From Ignavibacteria bacterium (GTDB lineage Bacteria; Bacteroidota; Ignavibacteria; Kapaibacteriales; Kapaibacteriaceae), in contig JADJIQ010000005.1 in the NCBI GenBank assembly GCA_016707005.1, positions 1,373,542 through 1,437,541 on the forward strand: a stretch of DNA of 64,000 bases, in the 5' to 3' direction. This document shows, piece after piece, positions 39,301-48,766 of this stretch (position 1 is its first letter; each line of letters begins with the position of its first letter). A program made the position numbers and the translations under genes. Under the pieces are notes generated by a model. That model did not search any database, was not told the DNA's origin, and worked only from the letters and a program-made list of their open reading frames with translations.

Positions 39301-39936
39301 TCATCCACCTCGGAAGATCACCTCTGCTTCAGAGCGCCGATGGACATTTAGCTTGGAGTAGATGTTGCGGACGTGTGTCCGCACGGTATCGATGGACATA
39401 AACAGTTCGTCAGCAATCTCTTTGTACTGTTTCCGCTCAGCGAGCTGAGCCAGTACATCACGCTCTCGATCTGTTAGGATCGCAAGAGCGCTCGGCTTTG
39501 GCAGATCCGACAGGTAGTTCATGATGATGCGAGCAACGGAGCCGTTCATCGGCGCCCCGCCAACGTGAATCTCCTCCAGTGCGTCAAGCAGACGCGCTGG
39601 GGGAGTCGTCTTAAGCAGGTAGCCACGTGCACCAGCCATGATGGCCGATCGCACGTTGGCATCATCATCGAAGTTGGTTAGCATCAACATCTGCCCGGGT
39701 ACACCTAAAGCTCTTAGCCGCTCTATGAGAGTAATGCCAGAGATTCCCGGGAGGCCTATGTCGATTAGGAAGACGTCGATCTTGTCAAGGAAATCAGCAG
39801 CCAGGAGTGCTTCAGCAGAACTATAAACATCGGTGCAAACAAAACGCGGATCAGCTGTGATGCGTTTGGCAAGCCCCTTGCGCAAAACTGATTCGTCCTC
39901 GATGATCGCAACCCGGATGATATCTTCATTTGACAT
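39301..39936 (-). CDS. NarL/LuxR-type response regulator
   Basis: 211 residues. The receiver domain has the acidic pair EDES (13-16), phosphoacceptor D59 (VFLIDIGLPG), and LMLTNFDDD and YLLKTTPP switch positions. The C-terminal LuxR helix-turn-helix (about 150-211) reads LTDRERDVLAQLAERKQYKEIADELFMSIDTVRTHVRNIYSKLNV. It lies 43 bases downstream of its likely sensor kinase on the same strand. Phosphorylation should turn on DNA binding. Targets are unknown; the divergent S41 protease gene next to the kinase is a candidate. Confidence 0.93.
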   Translation of the reverse strand: MSNEDIIRVAIIEDESVLRKGLAKRITADPRFVCTDVYSSAEALLAADFLDKIDVFLIDIGLPGISGITLIERLRALGVPGQMLMLTNFDDDANVRSAIMAGARGYLLKTTPPARLLDALEEIHVGGAPMNGSVARIIMNYLSDLPKPSALAILTDRERDVLAQLAERKQYKEIADELFMSIDTVRTHVRNIYSKLNVHRRSEAEVIFRGG

Positions 39937-39979
39937 AGTGCAATATCCTCACATTCTTGTCAGCTATCGCTTCGTACAT

Positions 39980-42778
39980 TCATGCGATGCCTGCAATAGG
40001 GATCACAAGGGTAATCCTCGTTCCCACGCCGGCCTGAGTCTCGACAGACATGGTGCCACCCAGTTCTGCCATGCGGGCCTCAATGTTAGCGAGCCCTGAG
40101 CCATTGCCATTGTGGGCTGTGTCATAGCCAACTCCGTCATCTCGGATCTCCAAGACCAGATCATTGCCGACTAGTATTGCAGTCATTCTCACCGTAGTTG
40201 CCTTGCTGTGCCGGACAATGTTGGTAGCACACTCCTTGATGGACAGGACGATGTTACGCCGTGTCAGCATGTCTGCTGGTAGATCTTGCGTTAACTGCTG
40301 GTGATATGTAAACGCGATTCCCTTGTCACTGAATAGATCTGAGATCTTGTCGCCCACGTAGCCCAGTGCATCCCGTAGTGATTCGTCGGTCGACTTCATT
40401 ACCCATACAATTGAGCGAACACTATCGATCACTTCGCGTGCTGTGTCGGCCACCACCTTCGACGATTCGGCGGCCCCATCGTCAGTAATCGAGTTTTCCG
40501 AGAGGATCACAATCTTAGCCAATCCGGTTCCTACATCGTCATGGAGGTCCTTGGCTATGCGCAATCGCTCATCATGTAGGAGTCGCTCTCTCTCATGCGC
40601 CTGCCTCTCGCGCCGTTTGGTAACAAGCACCGCAACGCCCCATACAACTGCGGACAAAGAGGCACCGAGTGCGAGGATGAACCACCAAGATTGCCAAAAC
40701 GGATATTGAACATCTAATCGGAAACTGGTCGATTTGCCCCATTCACCACCCTTGTAGTGGGCCTGAACAACAATAGTGTATGGACCGGGCGCTAAAGACG
40801 AAAACTGCAGTTCGCCGCTCTGACTAATAACCCAAGTGTTGTGCTCACCGGATACCTTGTAGCGGTACTCGATTGGTGATGATGCAGAGAGCGCGATCGC
40901 AGAGACATCGACAGAAAGGTTGTTGGCATCGTGGTCGAGCTCAATCACGCGGGCAGCGTCGAGCTCTACCGGATCACCCTCCTCATTTGCAGATCGCACG
41001 CCGTTAATGACGAGTGAAGGGGCAGGGGGCATCAACAACTGCTCCAATCGGACTCGGTTCACACCGCCAACACCGCCGAGATACACACTGCCCTGAGCCG
41101 TTCGTAGCCATGACCATGAGTTGAACTCCAGCGACTGTGCTCCTTGCGAAACACCGACCATTCGCTCGCACGTGTGCGTTGAATGATTCCAGATCACCAG
41201 CCCAGCGTTTGAAGAGATCAATAGACGATCATCGGAGATGGGAATAGCTGCATAGGCCATGTCAGATGGCAGGCCTGGGCGTTGATCGATCACGCGTTCG
41301 TGACCATCCTTCAAATCGATGATGCGAACGCCTCCATTCCAGGTTCCCACAAAAGCCTTGTTGCCAGATACTACAACACTCCGGATGATATCGATCGATG
41401 GCCACGCAGCATGCACGTCTGGGCATCTCATGTAGGTGCATGGTCCATTGAGTGGACCACGAAACAGGCCCAGTTCGGTTCCAACAAGGTATTCGTTTGT
41501 GTTGCCGATACGCACAATTGCACTGACAGGGATTTGGTCCTCGGTGATCTCGCTGCGATGAGGAACATCGAACCATATAGGTTCTTGTGTGTTTATGTCG
41601 ACCAGTGCGATGCCACCGTCAGTTCCGATTGCGATCGTGTCCTGCGAGACCTGAGTGATAGAGCTAACGGTGGTCACATGAGGCCGGGCCGTCCAGAGCC
41701 TCCCGGACATCCAGCGAATCGTTGTTGATCCTTTTCTGAGAAAGCCAACGCCGCGGCGTTCCGAGCCAATCCATAGAGTATGGTGTCGGTCAACATATAG
41801 CGCTCTAGCAGCGCCGATCGATTCGTAATCCGTACTCCATTGCGCAACTACTTCTACTTCGCCCAGGTCTTTGTTGCTTCGAATGATGCCCGTGCGCATG
41901 CCTATGTAGACGGATCCATCCGGACCTTGGGCAATTCCTCTAGCAAAGTCGTCGTTGAATCCGAGACTCAACTTCGATGGGCGTAAGAGACCAACGATGT
42001 TTGAATAGGGATCATACTGACACACACCACCCCCGTAGGTGCCGATCCAAATAGAACCGATGTTGTCCTCGAAGAAGCACCTTACTACATCACTGCTGAG
42101 GGTTGATTGGTCGTGAGGGTCGTGCCGGAGTATCGTACGGACACAGTCATCCTTGATAACAGCCACACCGCCGCCATTCATCCCAACCCACATGTTGCCA
42201 TTGCGATCTTCGTGAAGCGCCCATATGTCATTGCAGGCTAGCCTGCGTTCACGCGGCTCTGATGTGCTGTACCACACCGCCCCTTTACGTGAAGGGTCTA
42301 TCACATAAAGGCCGATGGATGAAGTACCGATCCAGCTTCGGCCACGACTATCAGTGTAGGTAACGTTAACTCCACTGTCTAACACGATCCGTTGTCGACT
42401 CCGAACCTTTGCTGCCGGAACAGAACCTCTACTGATTCTCTTCCATGAACCACTTCTCGCCTGGTACAAGCAAAAGCCATCACCTGTGCCTGCGCAAAGA
42501 GCGCCGTCGTTGGTTAGATAGAGGCTTGAGATATTGCTCGTTGGAAGCGATGAACTATCACCTTGCCGGTGCCGGTACACCTTGATCTTGCGGCCATCAA
42601 AACGCGCGAGCCCGTCTTGAGTGCCGAACCACATGAATCCAAGTGAGTCCTGGCAGATCTGGTTCACGTATGTCTGGGGGAGTCCCTGTTCAATGCCAAC
42701 ACGACGTAGCCGAACTTCCTGCGCGCACAGCATCACCGAGGTTGTGAAGATCAGCACTATGGTCGTAAGGGCACGCAT
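39980..42778 (-). CDS. Sensor histidine kinase with periplasmic propeller
   Basis: 932 residues. Signal peptide 1-19; then two periplasmic seven-blade-type propellers made of Reg_prop repeats (DSLGFMWFGTQDGLARFDGRKIKVY, EDRNGNMWVGMNGGGVAVI, EDNIGSIWIGTYGGGVCQYD); a Y_Y_Y domain (about 600-690); a membrane helix (WWFILALGASLSAVVWGVAVLV); HisKA_3 with the phosphorylated histidine in RIAKDLHDDVGTGLAKI; and an HATPase domain with KECATNIVRHS and DDGVGYD. Unlike hybrid relatives in Bacteroides it has no receiver or AraC domain; the separate NarL-type regulator fills that role. The ligand is unknown. Confidence 0.93.
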   Translation of the reverse strand: MRALTTIVLIFTTSVMLCAQEVRLRRVGIEQGLPQTYVNQICQDSLGFMWFGTQDGLARFDGRKIKVYRHRQGDSSSLPTSNISSLYLTNDGALCAGTGDGFCLYQARSGSWKRISRGSVPAAKVRSRQRIVLDSGVNVTYTDSRGRSWIGTSSIGLYVIDPSRKGAVWYSTSEPRERRLACNDIWALHEDRNGNMWVGMNGGGVAVIKDDCVRTILRHDPHDQSTLSSDVVRCFFEDNIGSIWIGTYGGGVCQYDPYSNIVGLLRPSKLSLGFNDDFARGIAQGPDGSVYIGMRTGIIRSNKDLGEVEVVAQWSTDYESIGAARALYVDRHHTLWIGSERRGVGFLRKGSTTIRWMSGRLWTARPHVTTVSSITQVSQDTIAIGTDGGIALVDINTQEPIWFDVPHRSEITEDQIPVSAIVRIGNTNEYLVGTELGLFRGPLNGPCTYMRCPDVHAAWPSIDIIRSVVVSGNKAFVGTWNGGVRIIDLKDGHERVIDQRPGLPSDMAYAAIPISDDRLLISSNAGLVIWNHSTHTCERMVGVSQGAQSLEFNSWSWLRTAQGSVYLGGVGGVNRVRLEQLLMPPAPSLVINGVRSANEEGDPVELDAARVIELDHDANNLSVDVSAIALSASSPIEYRYKVSGEHNTWVISQSGELQFSSLAPGPYTIVVQAHYKGGEWGKSTSFRLDVQYPFWQSWWFILALGASLSAVVWGVAVLVTKRRERQAHERERLLHDERLRIAKDLHDDVGTGLAKIVILSENSITDDGAAESSKVVADTAREVIDSVRSIVWVMKSTDESLRDALGYVGDKISDLFSDKGIAFTYHQQLTQDLPADMLTRRNIVLSIKECATNIVRHSKATTVRMTAILVGNDLVLEIRDDGVGYDTAHNGNGSGLANIEARMAELGGTMSVETQAGVGTRITLVIPIAGIA

Positions 42779-42968
42779 ACAATGTCAGACGGTCAAACAT
42801 ATCAATCATTGATTGCTTATCAATTAAGTATCGCATGATTCTACGCTGGTCGGCATCACAATCATCCTGATGTGCTTTGCGTCTAAGATAGAAACCATTC
42901 AGAGCCAGCCGCCCATGTGAATTGCACCTCCGTTACAGTCTCTCTCATCAACCACCCGGAAGTGCGTC

Positions 42969-44252
42969 ATGCTACATGCAGCTGTTCTAATCCTTGCACT
43001 CGTTAGTGACTCCTCCGCTTCGAATGACTCAGATCTTGTTGTTGTCCGGAAGACGCTACGTGAAAGCTACGTTCGTGAACTTCACGACTCTATTCTGATG
43101 CGGCCTACGGTCGACTCAATTGTAGCCGGCTGTGACAAATACACGTATGCTGCGAATGTTGATTTCACGCAATACTTGGGCGATTACTATGGCCTGTATG
43201 CCCGAGATCAAGGGCTTGATATCAATCCCGACTCCGTGGGACTTTATATAAGCAAGGTCCTCTATGGAACACCTAGCTACAAAGCGGGGATATGTATTGG
43301 CGATCGGGTTGTGACGATCAATGACGACTCTGTTAGCGGCAAAACATGGATCGAAGCGATGAACATGATCATTGGATCCAGCGAAGATATGATCAGAATG
43401 GAGCTGGTGCGCAATGGCAGAGAGCTTGAGATAGATATCGTATGTGATTGGTACCTAAACAGCGCCGTAACGAGCATGGTGGACAACCGCATCGGCTACA
43501 TTCGCATCGCAAGCTTCACCAGAGCCACCGGGCTTCATATATCTCGAATCCTTGCAGCCTACAAGCGTGATCGCATTCGCCGGGTGGTGGTTGACCTGCG
43601 TGCAAATGGCGGCGGACTGATTGGGCCTGCTGTTGGTCTTCTTGAGCACTTTGCTGGGCAGGGAGACACACTCTATTCAATGCACTACAAAGGTGACAGC
43701 CTGCAGCTTTTCACAGCTGAGACTCAAGGGTCCATTCATGGCAAGCCTTTGGAGGTGCTTGTGGGAAAGCGGACAGCGAGTGCGTCTGAGATTTTTGCGC
43801 TGGGAGTGAAGGGCAACGACTATGGCTACATACTTGGTGACTCAACCTACGGCAAGGGGCGGATGCAACGTGCGAAAGACCTGCCATCGGGCAAGTGGTT
43901 TCAGTACACTGAGGCGATCATAAAGGGACCCAAGGACATCTGCATCGACCGTGAGTTCGGCTCTGGTGGCCTCGCTCCGGACCTCCCTTTTGATATGGGT
44001 AGCTTCGAATATGATTCATTGACCATCGTCGCATCCCACTTGTCGGATATTGCTGCATTACGTGCGCGGTATCCCGCACCGGATGCTCAAGTGATTGAAA
44101 ACCTGCGTGCAAGTCTCCCTGTACAAATGCAAGCACTTAGCGCCTACTACCTAGCTCGGCTTGTATGGAATGATCTGGGGCAGCTCTACTGGGTATCCAT
44201 TCAGCCACGCTATACACGGTGGAAGAAGCCGGCTCAGCTTGCGAAAAAGTAG
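42969..44252 (+). CDS. S41-family (CtpA-like) peptidase
   Basis: 427 residues. An N-terminal hydrophobic segment (LHAAVLILALVSDSSAS) is a signal or anchor. A PDZ domain lies at about 90-155 (SYKAGICIGDRVVTINDDSVSGKTW). The protease core has VVVDLRANGGGLIGPAVGL, the catalytic serine in RTASASEIFA (S273) and lysine in STYGKG (K296). It should cut periplasmic or envelope substrates. It is transcribed divergently from the sensor kinase. A fragment of a second copy of its C-terminus and downstream region lies at 54.0-54.4 kb. Confidence 0.9.
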   Translation: MLHAAVLILALVSDSSASNDSDLVVVRKTLRESYVRELHDSILMRPTVDSIVAGCDKYTYAANVDFTQYLGDYYGLYARDQGLDINPDSVGLYISKVLYGTPSYKAGICIGDRVVTINDDSVSGKTWIEAMNMIIGSSEDMIRMELVRNGRELEIDIVCDWYLNSAVTSMVDNRIGYIRIASFTRATGLHISRILAAYKRDRIRRVVVDLRANGGGLIGPAVGLLEHFAGQGDTLYSMHYKGDSLQLFTAETQGSIHGKPLEVLVGKRTASASEIFALGVKGNDYGYILGDSTYGKGRMQRAKDLPSGKWFQYTEAIIKGPKDICIDREFGSGGLAPDLPFDMGSFEYDSLTIVASHLSDIAALRARYPAPDAQVIENLRASLPVQMQALSAYYLARLVWNDLGQLYWVSIQPRYTRWKKPAQLAKK

Positions 44253-44259
44253 AAGCTAT

Positions 44260-44297
44260 GAGCCCCTTGCCAAATCAATGCGGCAGGGGGCTCTTTG
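44260..44297 (+). terminator. Rho-independent terminator after the S41 peptidase
   Basis: GAGCCCCTTGCC pairs with GGCAGGGGGCTC across a ten-base loop and is followed by TTTG. It begins 8 bases after the peptidase stop. A near-identical hairpin follows the duplicated fragment at 54154. Confidence 0.75.
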
Positions 44298-44511
44298 ATG
44301 TCTGCACGCATGACTGCTCTATGTACAAAGCGCCGCACCCTAGGCCATCGGCGTATTCAAAGAGCGCTTGAGTTTCACGGTGGACGTCAAAAGTGATTAC
44401 AGGAGAGGCCGAATTGCAGCCAGATGTGCGAAGATCTGGTATACGGCAGACAGTATCACACGTTTATCGCATTCGCCACGAAGCATATAACACATAGGTT
44501 GTAGTCGACAC

Positions 44512-45318
44512 ATGAGAACACAACATCACATCACAGATTGCCTTCGAGGCATCAATCCGCATTCAAAGATCGCATTAGACAGACTTGTGCAACACACTCG
44601 TCTGCATGATGGTGTTGCATGGTATCCGTCTTCTGACGAAGACTACCGGGACCTCCTAGAATTCGGCACTTGCAGAAATGAAGAGCACGGTTTCATAGGT
44701 CGTCCGGGACTCTATGTCCATACAGATCTCAACAGGAAACAAGCAAAGATGCATGTGCCAGGTATTGAGTTGCGGAACGATGGACGCACTAGGGTAATCT
44801 GTATCAGTTCGCACAGAATGCGTTTAAATGCTTTGACTCGGGCAGAGGTCATTCCATGCTGGCGAAGGCATCAGCCTCTACCAGAGACTCCTTGTGTCCT
44901 CAATGAGATCCAAGTTGAATCGAATAAGTATAGCACAGTGCGGGCATGGGTGTTGTCGATTTGCATCGACAATCATGTCTTCTTGAACGATTTCCTTGTC
45001 CCACTTCAGATCCAGCTGTCACACGTGATCAAAGTGCGTGAGGCCCCTCATATGAGTAGTGATCACGGTGTTAAACACCAGTTGAGCATTACACAGGGTT
45101 TTGTCTACCTAGGCGTCTTAGGCGTGCAATGGATTCTTGCAGACGATCTCCTTGTCTCTGTGAACGACCGTGGGGTTCAAATCATCGAACCGCGGCATTT
45201 CTGCCATGAATATGATATCCAGTCCATTGGTGAGCCATTCAAATGGAGCGGTCTTGCCGTTACACCGTACTCTGTAAGGCCGAGGTCTGCCTTATCTGGT
45301 GGTTCAACTATACAATGA
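44512..45318 (+). CDS. Protein of unknown function
   Basis: 268 residues with no recognised family. It is rich in His, Arg and Cys, has no signal peptide and no membrane helix. Segments such as GLYVHTDLNRKQAKMHVPGIELRNDGRTRVICISSH and HQLSITQGFVYLGVLGVQWILADDLLVSVNDRGVQIIE look like a compact alpha/beta or beta fold. The start (ATG 44512) lacks a clear ribosome-binding site. The gene begins just where the segmental duplication shared with 54.4 kb ends. The 294 bases that follow contain no gene I recognise. Confidence 0.6.
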   Translation: MRTQHHITDCLRGINPHSKIALDRLVQHTRLHDGVAWYPSSDEDYRDLLEFGTCRNEEHGFIGRPGLYVHTDLNRKQAKMHVPGIELRNDGRTRVICISSHRMRLNALTRAEVIPCWRRHQPLPETPCVLNEIQVESNKYSTVRAWVLSICIDNHVFLNDFLVPLQIQLSHVIKVREAPHMSSDHGVKHQLSITQGFVYLGVLGVQWILADDLLVSVNDRGVQIIEPRHFCHEYDIQSIGEPFKWSGLAVTPYSVRPRSALSGGSTIQ

Positions 45319-45612
45319 AGGCCAATGTGCCAACTTCAGGCAAAGGTTCTGTTGCCGGAGTCTGGCTAAATGCAGTGCGGAAGTGCTTTCTGGAAGCACA
45401 CGATCGTAATCAAGCATCGGAAGAACATGGTCAACAAGGCCTATCCAGCATATGGACAGTGATTCTTCGATGGCCTGCCAGAGTATTCGCAGTTCCGGGA
45501 GCTGTTTGTATCAACTAGCCCCACCGGTGAGCAGATTGGGCCTTGAATATGTATGCATTGCTGTCTAGATATTGATGACACGTTCCGTTTCACACTGCAG
45601 GAGAAATAAACG

Positions 45613-46483
45613 ATGAGACCCGACGCAGTCTTCTACACTATATGCCATATCATGGCAGTTGCTAGTGCTTTATCTTTTGCGCAACCTTTAAAGACCGTGA
45701 AAGTCGGCGAACAAGTATGGATGAAAGAGAATTTGAATGTTGATCGGTTTCGCAATGGCGATCTCATTCCAGAAGCCACTAGTGTAGCACAGTGGGAGAA
45801 TGCATGCGTGAGCGGCCAGCCAGCATGGTGTTATTACAGAAACGACGCCAATAATGGCAGCGTTTACGGTCGAATATACAATTGGTACGCAGTCTCTGAT
45901 CCCCGCGGTTTAGCTCCCAAGGGATTTTCACATACCTAGCGACGACGCATGGAGTACACTGCTGAGTTTCATTGAACCGAGCCCGGACAGTTGGTATCGT
46001 ACTGTCGATGTATTGAGGGGTTGGACATACCTTAACGAGGGACCAGAAGTTGACACACTCCCAAAGAAATATAGTGTTGTGAGATATGTTGACACGCAAA
46101 CGGTCATGTGCGACAATTGTAGAGAATGGAGTGCAAGCTATCGCGATAAAGTGCCTTGCCATGTTTGCAAGGACTATCAGGTCGTTAAGAAGACGCGTAC
46201 GAAAAGTGGGTTAGTGTTTGAAGGTACGGGCAAGCCCGTCAATGGAGTAGGCTTCTGCGGCCTTTCGGGCGGCTTTATTGGAGACGTAAACTATGAATGC
46301 CATTGTGGCCCGAAGTTCAATGGTAGTGGTCGCGCAACAGGCTGGTGGTCTGCGTCGGGCCGCTATCTTCTTCTAAATGGAGTGGATCCTGGTGAGTTGA
46401 GAGGCTTCGCCGATCTAAATGACCCATGCAAGAGATGCGGCAACAATCAGGGATTTTACATCCGGTGCATCCGCAACAAATGA
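45613..46483 (+). pseudogene. FISUMP-domain secreted protein, one frameshift
   Basis: Two frames join into a 289-residue protein. The first (45613-45939) has a signal peptide (AVASALSFAQ) and the hallmark KTVKVGEQVWMKENLNVDRFRNGDLIPEA, then PAWCYYRNDANNGSVYGRIYNWYAVSDPRGLAPKGF. The second (through 46483) has FEGTGKPVNGVGFCGLSGGF, ATGWWSASG and GFYIRCIRNK. This is the Fibrobacter succinogenes major paralogous domain, common on exported proteins of this group. Removing one T from the TTTT at about 45928-45931 restores continuity through HIPSDDAWSTLLSFIEPSPD. An unusual Cys-rich insert (MCDNCREWSASYRDKVPCHVCKD) interrupts the domain. A homopolymer sequencing error is likely. Confidence 0.85.
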
Positions 46484-46657
46484 GCTAGTTGCGTCAGTCT
46501 GCTTCCATAAATGGTCAGATCGAATAAACTGACCACCAAAAAACGGGAAGAAGTGCCAGCCTGATTATCTGCATGAGGGGTTTAGCTTGATTTGCCATGT
46601 TAGTTATAAAAAGATGGTTCGTTAGTTGGGTTCTCTATCTCGAGTGACCTGTGGATG

Positions 46658-47075
46658 CTATATGTGGAACTCAACTTTGAGCTCGAGTCGCTGGGCGGCG
46701 AATAGGCGAGGTTGCCTAAGATGGAATCACCAAAGGTAGGTTCGCGAATGAAATCATGCTAGGCGCCCACAGGGATCTGTGTTGGGATGATGGTAGATGA
46801 CTTCCCATGTCGGCCTTCAATAATCTCTGTTAGCACTGCACGGCTTTGAGCATCAAAGGGCTGCTGGCCTGGGTCATCTAGTAAAAGTATATGTTGCTTC
46901 TCCAGCATGGATATCTCCTTGAGATAGGACCGCCTGTCTTGGCTGCTTTTAATCGAGCAAAGAGCATGGCGGCATTAGAATAGGCAACGCGGTAGCCGGC
47001 AGCACGGGTCTGGTGGCTGAGTGTCAAAGCGATGTAGTATACCCAGACAGATCGGTGTATTGGAAATGCGTCCAA
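46658..47075 (-). pseudogene. Degraded istB copy
   Basis: The minus strand reads YIALTLSHQTRAAGYRVAYSNAAMLFARLKAAKTGG, then LEKQHILLLDDPGQQPFDAQSRAVLTEIIEGRHGKSSTIIPTQIPVG, then FIREPTFGDSILG and FAAQRLELKVEFHI, clearly IstB but across three frames with stops. Walker A is gone. A CTGACCACC motif at about 46526 may be a trace of its element end. No istA remnant is recognised. It comes from a different IS21 element than the intact one, since the residues differ widely. Confidence 0.8.
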
Positions 47076-47667
47076 GAAGATGGTTGAACAACCTCCGAGA
47101 TCCTTCCTTGCCGGCAGTGTATGAGCTTAAGGCCGATAGCATGCTGCCGAAATGACTAGGTCATGGGGTAAGTATGCTGTGGTCTAACCTGTCATCGTAG
47201 ACCTTGCAAGACCGTCACTCCGATCCGTTCAAAGCCTGTTACATTTGTACGATTAGAGGGGGCATTCTAGTCCAATCCATCCATCAAACACAGCATAGGA
47301 CGGAAGCAATAGTATTGTCGTAACGCCAGTACTCATCTTGCGTTTTGCCTGAGCATGCTCGCTATCCATGATGGTCGTATGGCGGGAAATAAGTGGTCGG
47401 TGAACTGTGTCACTTTCAGAACTATGACAAAGCAGCGTGAGCAGTACGTTGCGATATCTGCCGTTCCGCACTTTCAAAAGCGCGAATGATGAATCCAGCG
47501 ATATTCTTGCGAGTAAGATATAGGTGCTAGGCATCAATCCGCATCCTGCGGATCTGAGTACTTGCTTAACATGAATGTCGCATTTTATCAGTCGTAGGGC
47601 GGGATTAGATTGCTTCAACGTGAAACGTTCACTCCCCATCTTTTCCATTTTATCACAAGAGGTCGCC
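47076..47667. other. Intergenic region, probably old element debris
   Basis: No gene is recognised in these 592 bases. ATCCGCA-TCC-TGCGGAT at about 47539-47555 is a small perfect hairpin. The first part may be the missing N-terminal half of the istB relic, but I cannot align it. A long minus-strand frame (47253-47771) runs antisense into the next gene and has no protein-like features. Confidence 0.4.
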
Positions 47668-47883
47668 ATGAAGGAAGTCACGAGATATGCCTTAGGTGCA
47701 GTAGCAGTTCTAGTCTTATGCATAACCATAGCTGTCACAATCACTGCATTTGTTACTCCAGCGCAAGCCACCCCGGCACTTTCAAGCGGACAAGCTGTAG
47801 TAGGTTGCGTCTCTCATAATGGTCGCATCTATATAGTTAGCGAAGATGCCCGCGCCTATGAGGTGAGAATTCAACGCCGGTGA
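47668..47883 (+). CDS. Small membrane-anchored or secreted protein
   Basis: 71 residues from ATG 47668, preceded by AAGAGGTCGCC. MKEVTRYALGAVAVLVLCITIAVTITAFV is a membrane helix or signal peptide. The remainder (ALSSGQAVVGCVSHNGRIYIVSEDARAYEVRIQRR) is a short beta-rich tail with one cysteine. The frame extends 93 bases upstream without coding character. Family unknown. Confidence 0.6.
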   Translation: MKEVTRYALGAVAVLVLCITIAVTITAFVTPAQATPALSSGQAVVGCVSHNGRIYIVSEDARAYEVRIQRR

Positions 47884-48181
47884 GAATGCACGATTATCAC
47901 TCTCTTCTGAGGCTGACCTTCAGTCGTCATTATTGCGCATGATACGATGGGTAGTGTACGCGTAATCCATAGGTCCCGCTGCGGTGTAGCAAGGCAGGTG
48001 CACCGCGCGGAATGTCCAAACGCTTGAGCAATTGAATGTTGGTCAATAGCATTTCGTTCGCTCCGTAGTTTCGCGTGCCACTTTCTCATCGTTCTACACA
48101 TCTTTGCAGAATTACTGAAGGTAAGATTCACGCACTTTCATACGCGATCTTCGCAAGACAAAACAATAAGGGGTTGGTCAC

Positions 48182-48766
48182 ATGCAGCTACGCCGATGGG
48201 GCTGGGTCGGTCGCACAGTTTTATGCTGCATGGCGCTGGTAGGGGGCTTAACTAGTTCCAACGCGCAGACCTTTGTGGGGCTCGGACTCGGTGGTGGATT
48301 GCCCACTACGGGATACAGTGATACGAGCCCCTATATGCTAGCAGGAGAGCTGCAGTATGGCGTGCATCGCTATTGCAACTGGTGGCCCGTGGCAACGCTG
48401 ACCTATGGGCATTTCGCAACACGTGATACGGTCTCCATCATCACGCCAACATATCCAGATGCCTTCATGATCCAGGGAAACCTGCGCTGGTTCCCATGGG
48501 GCTCCACAACAACGCCGCTGTATGCAAGTCTGGGTACCGGCATCTCCGTTGTGCTGGGCGATGATAATGAGAGTGTTGTCGGACTGCCCGGTACTGCTGA
48601 AGTGGGCTACCTTATCCACTATGTAGATCCGTGCTGCGACTGGTTCGTGACGTTATCGCTGAGATACACAGCAAGCAATATGCTGCGCGACCTCGATCGT
48701 CCGCATCTCAGCTCTCTATCTGGTATGATTCACTTCAACCTCCCCCTTGGTGGAGGTGGCAGATGA
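48182..48766 (+). CDS. Outer-membrane beta-barrel protein
   Basis: 194 residues. The signal peptide ends SNAQ at about residue 29. The rest alternates polar and hydrophobic residues in beta strands (FVGLGLGGGLPTTGYSDTSPYMLAGELQYGVHR, ... IHFNLPLGGGGR), typical of a small eight-stranded barrel like the OmpA/OmpX porins. It is the first gene of a four-gene, same-strand cluster with overlaps or tiny gaps, and its stop overlaps the next start by four bases. Confidence 0.8.
   Translation: MQLRRWGWVGRTVLCCMALVGGLTSSNAQTFVGLGLGGGLPTTGYSDTSPYMLAGELQYGVHRYCNWWPVATLTYGHFATRDTVSIITPTYPDAFMIQGNLRWFPWGSTTTPLYASLGTGISVVLGDDNESVVGLPGTAEVGYLIHYVDPCCDWFVTLSLRYTASNMLRDLDRPHLSSLSGMIHFNLPLGGGGR

Noticed and set aside
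47253..47771. 172-codon minus-strand frame
   Set aside because: It is antisense to the small membrane-protein gene and shows no protein-like patterning.
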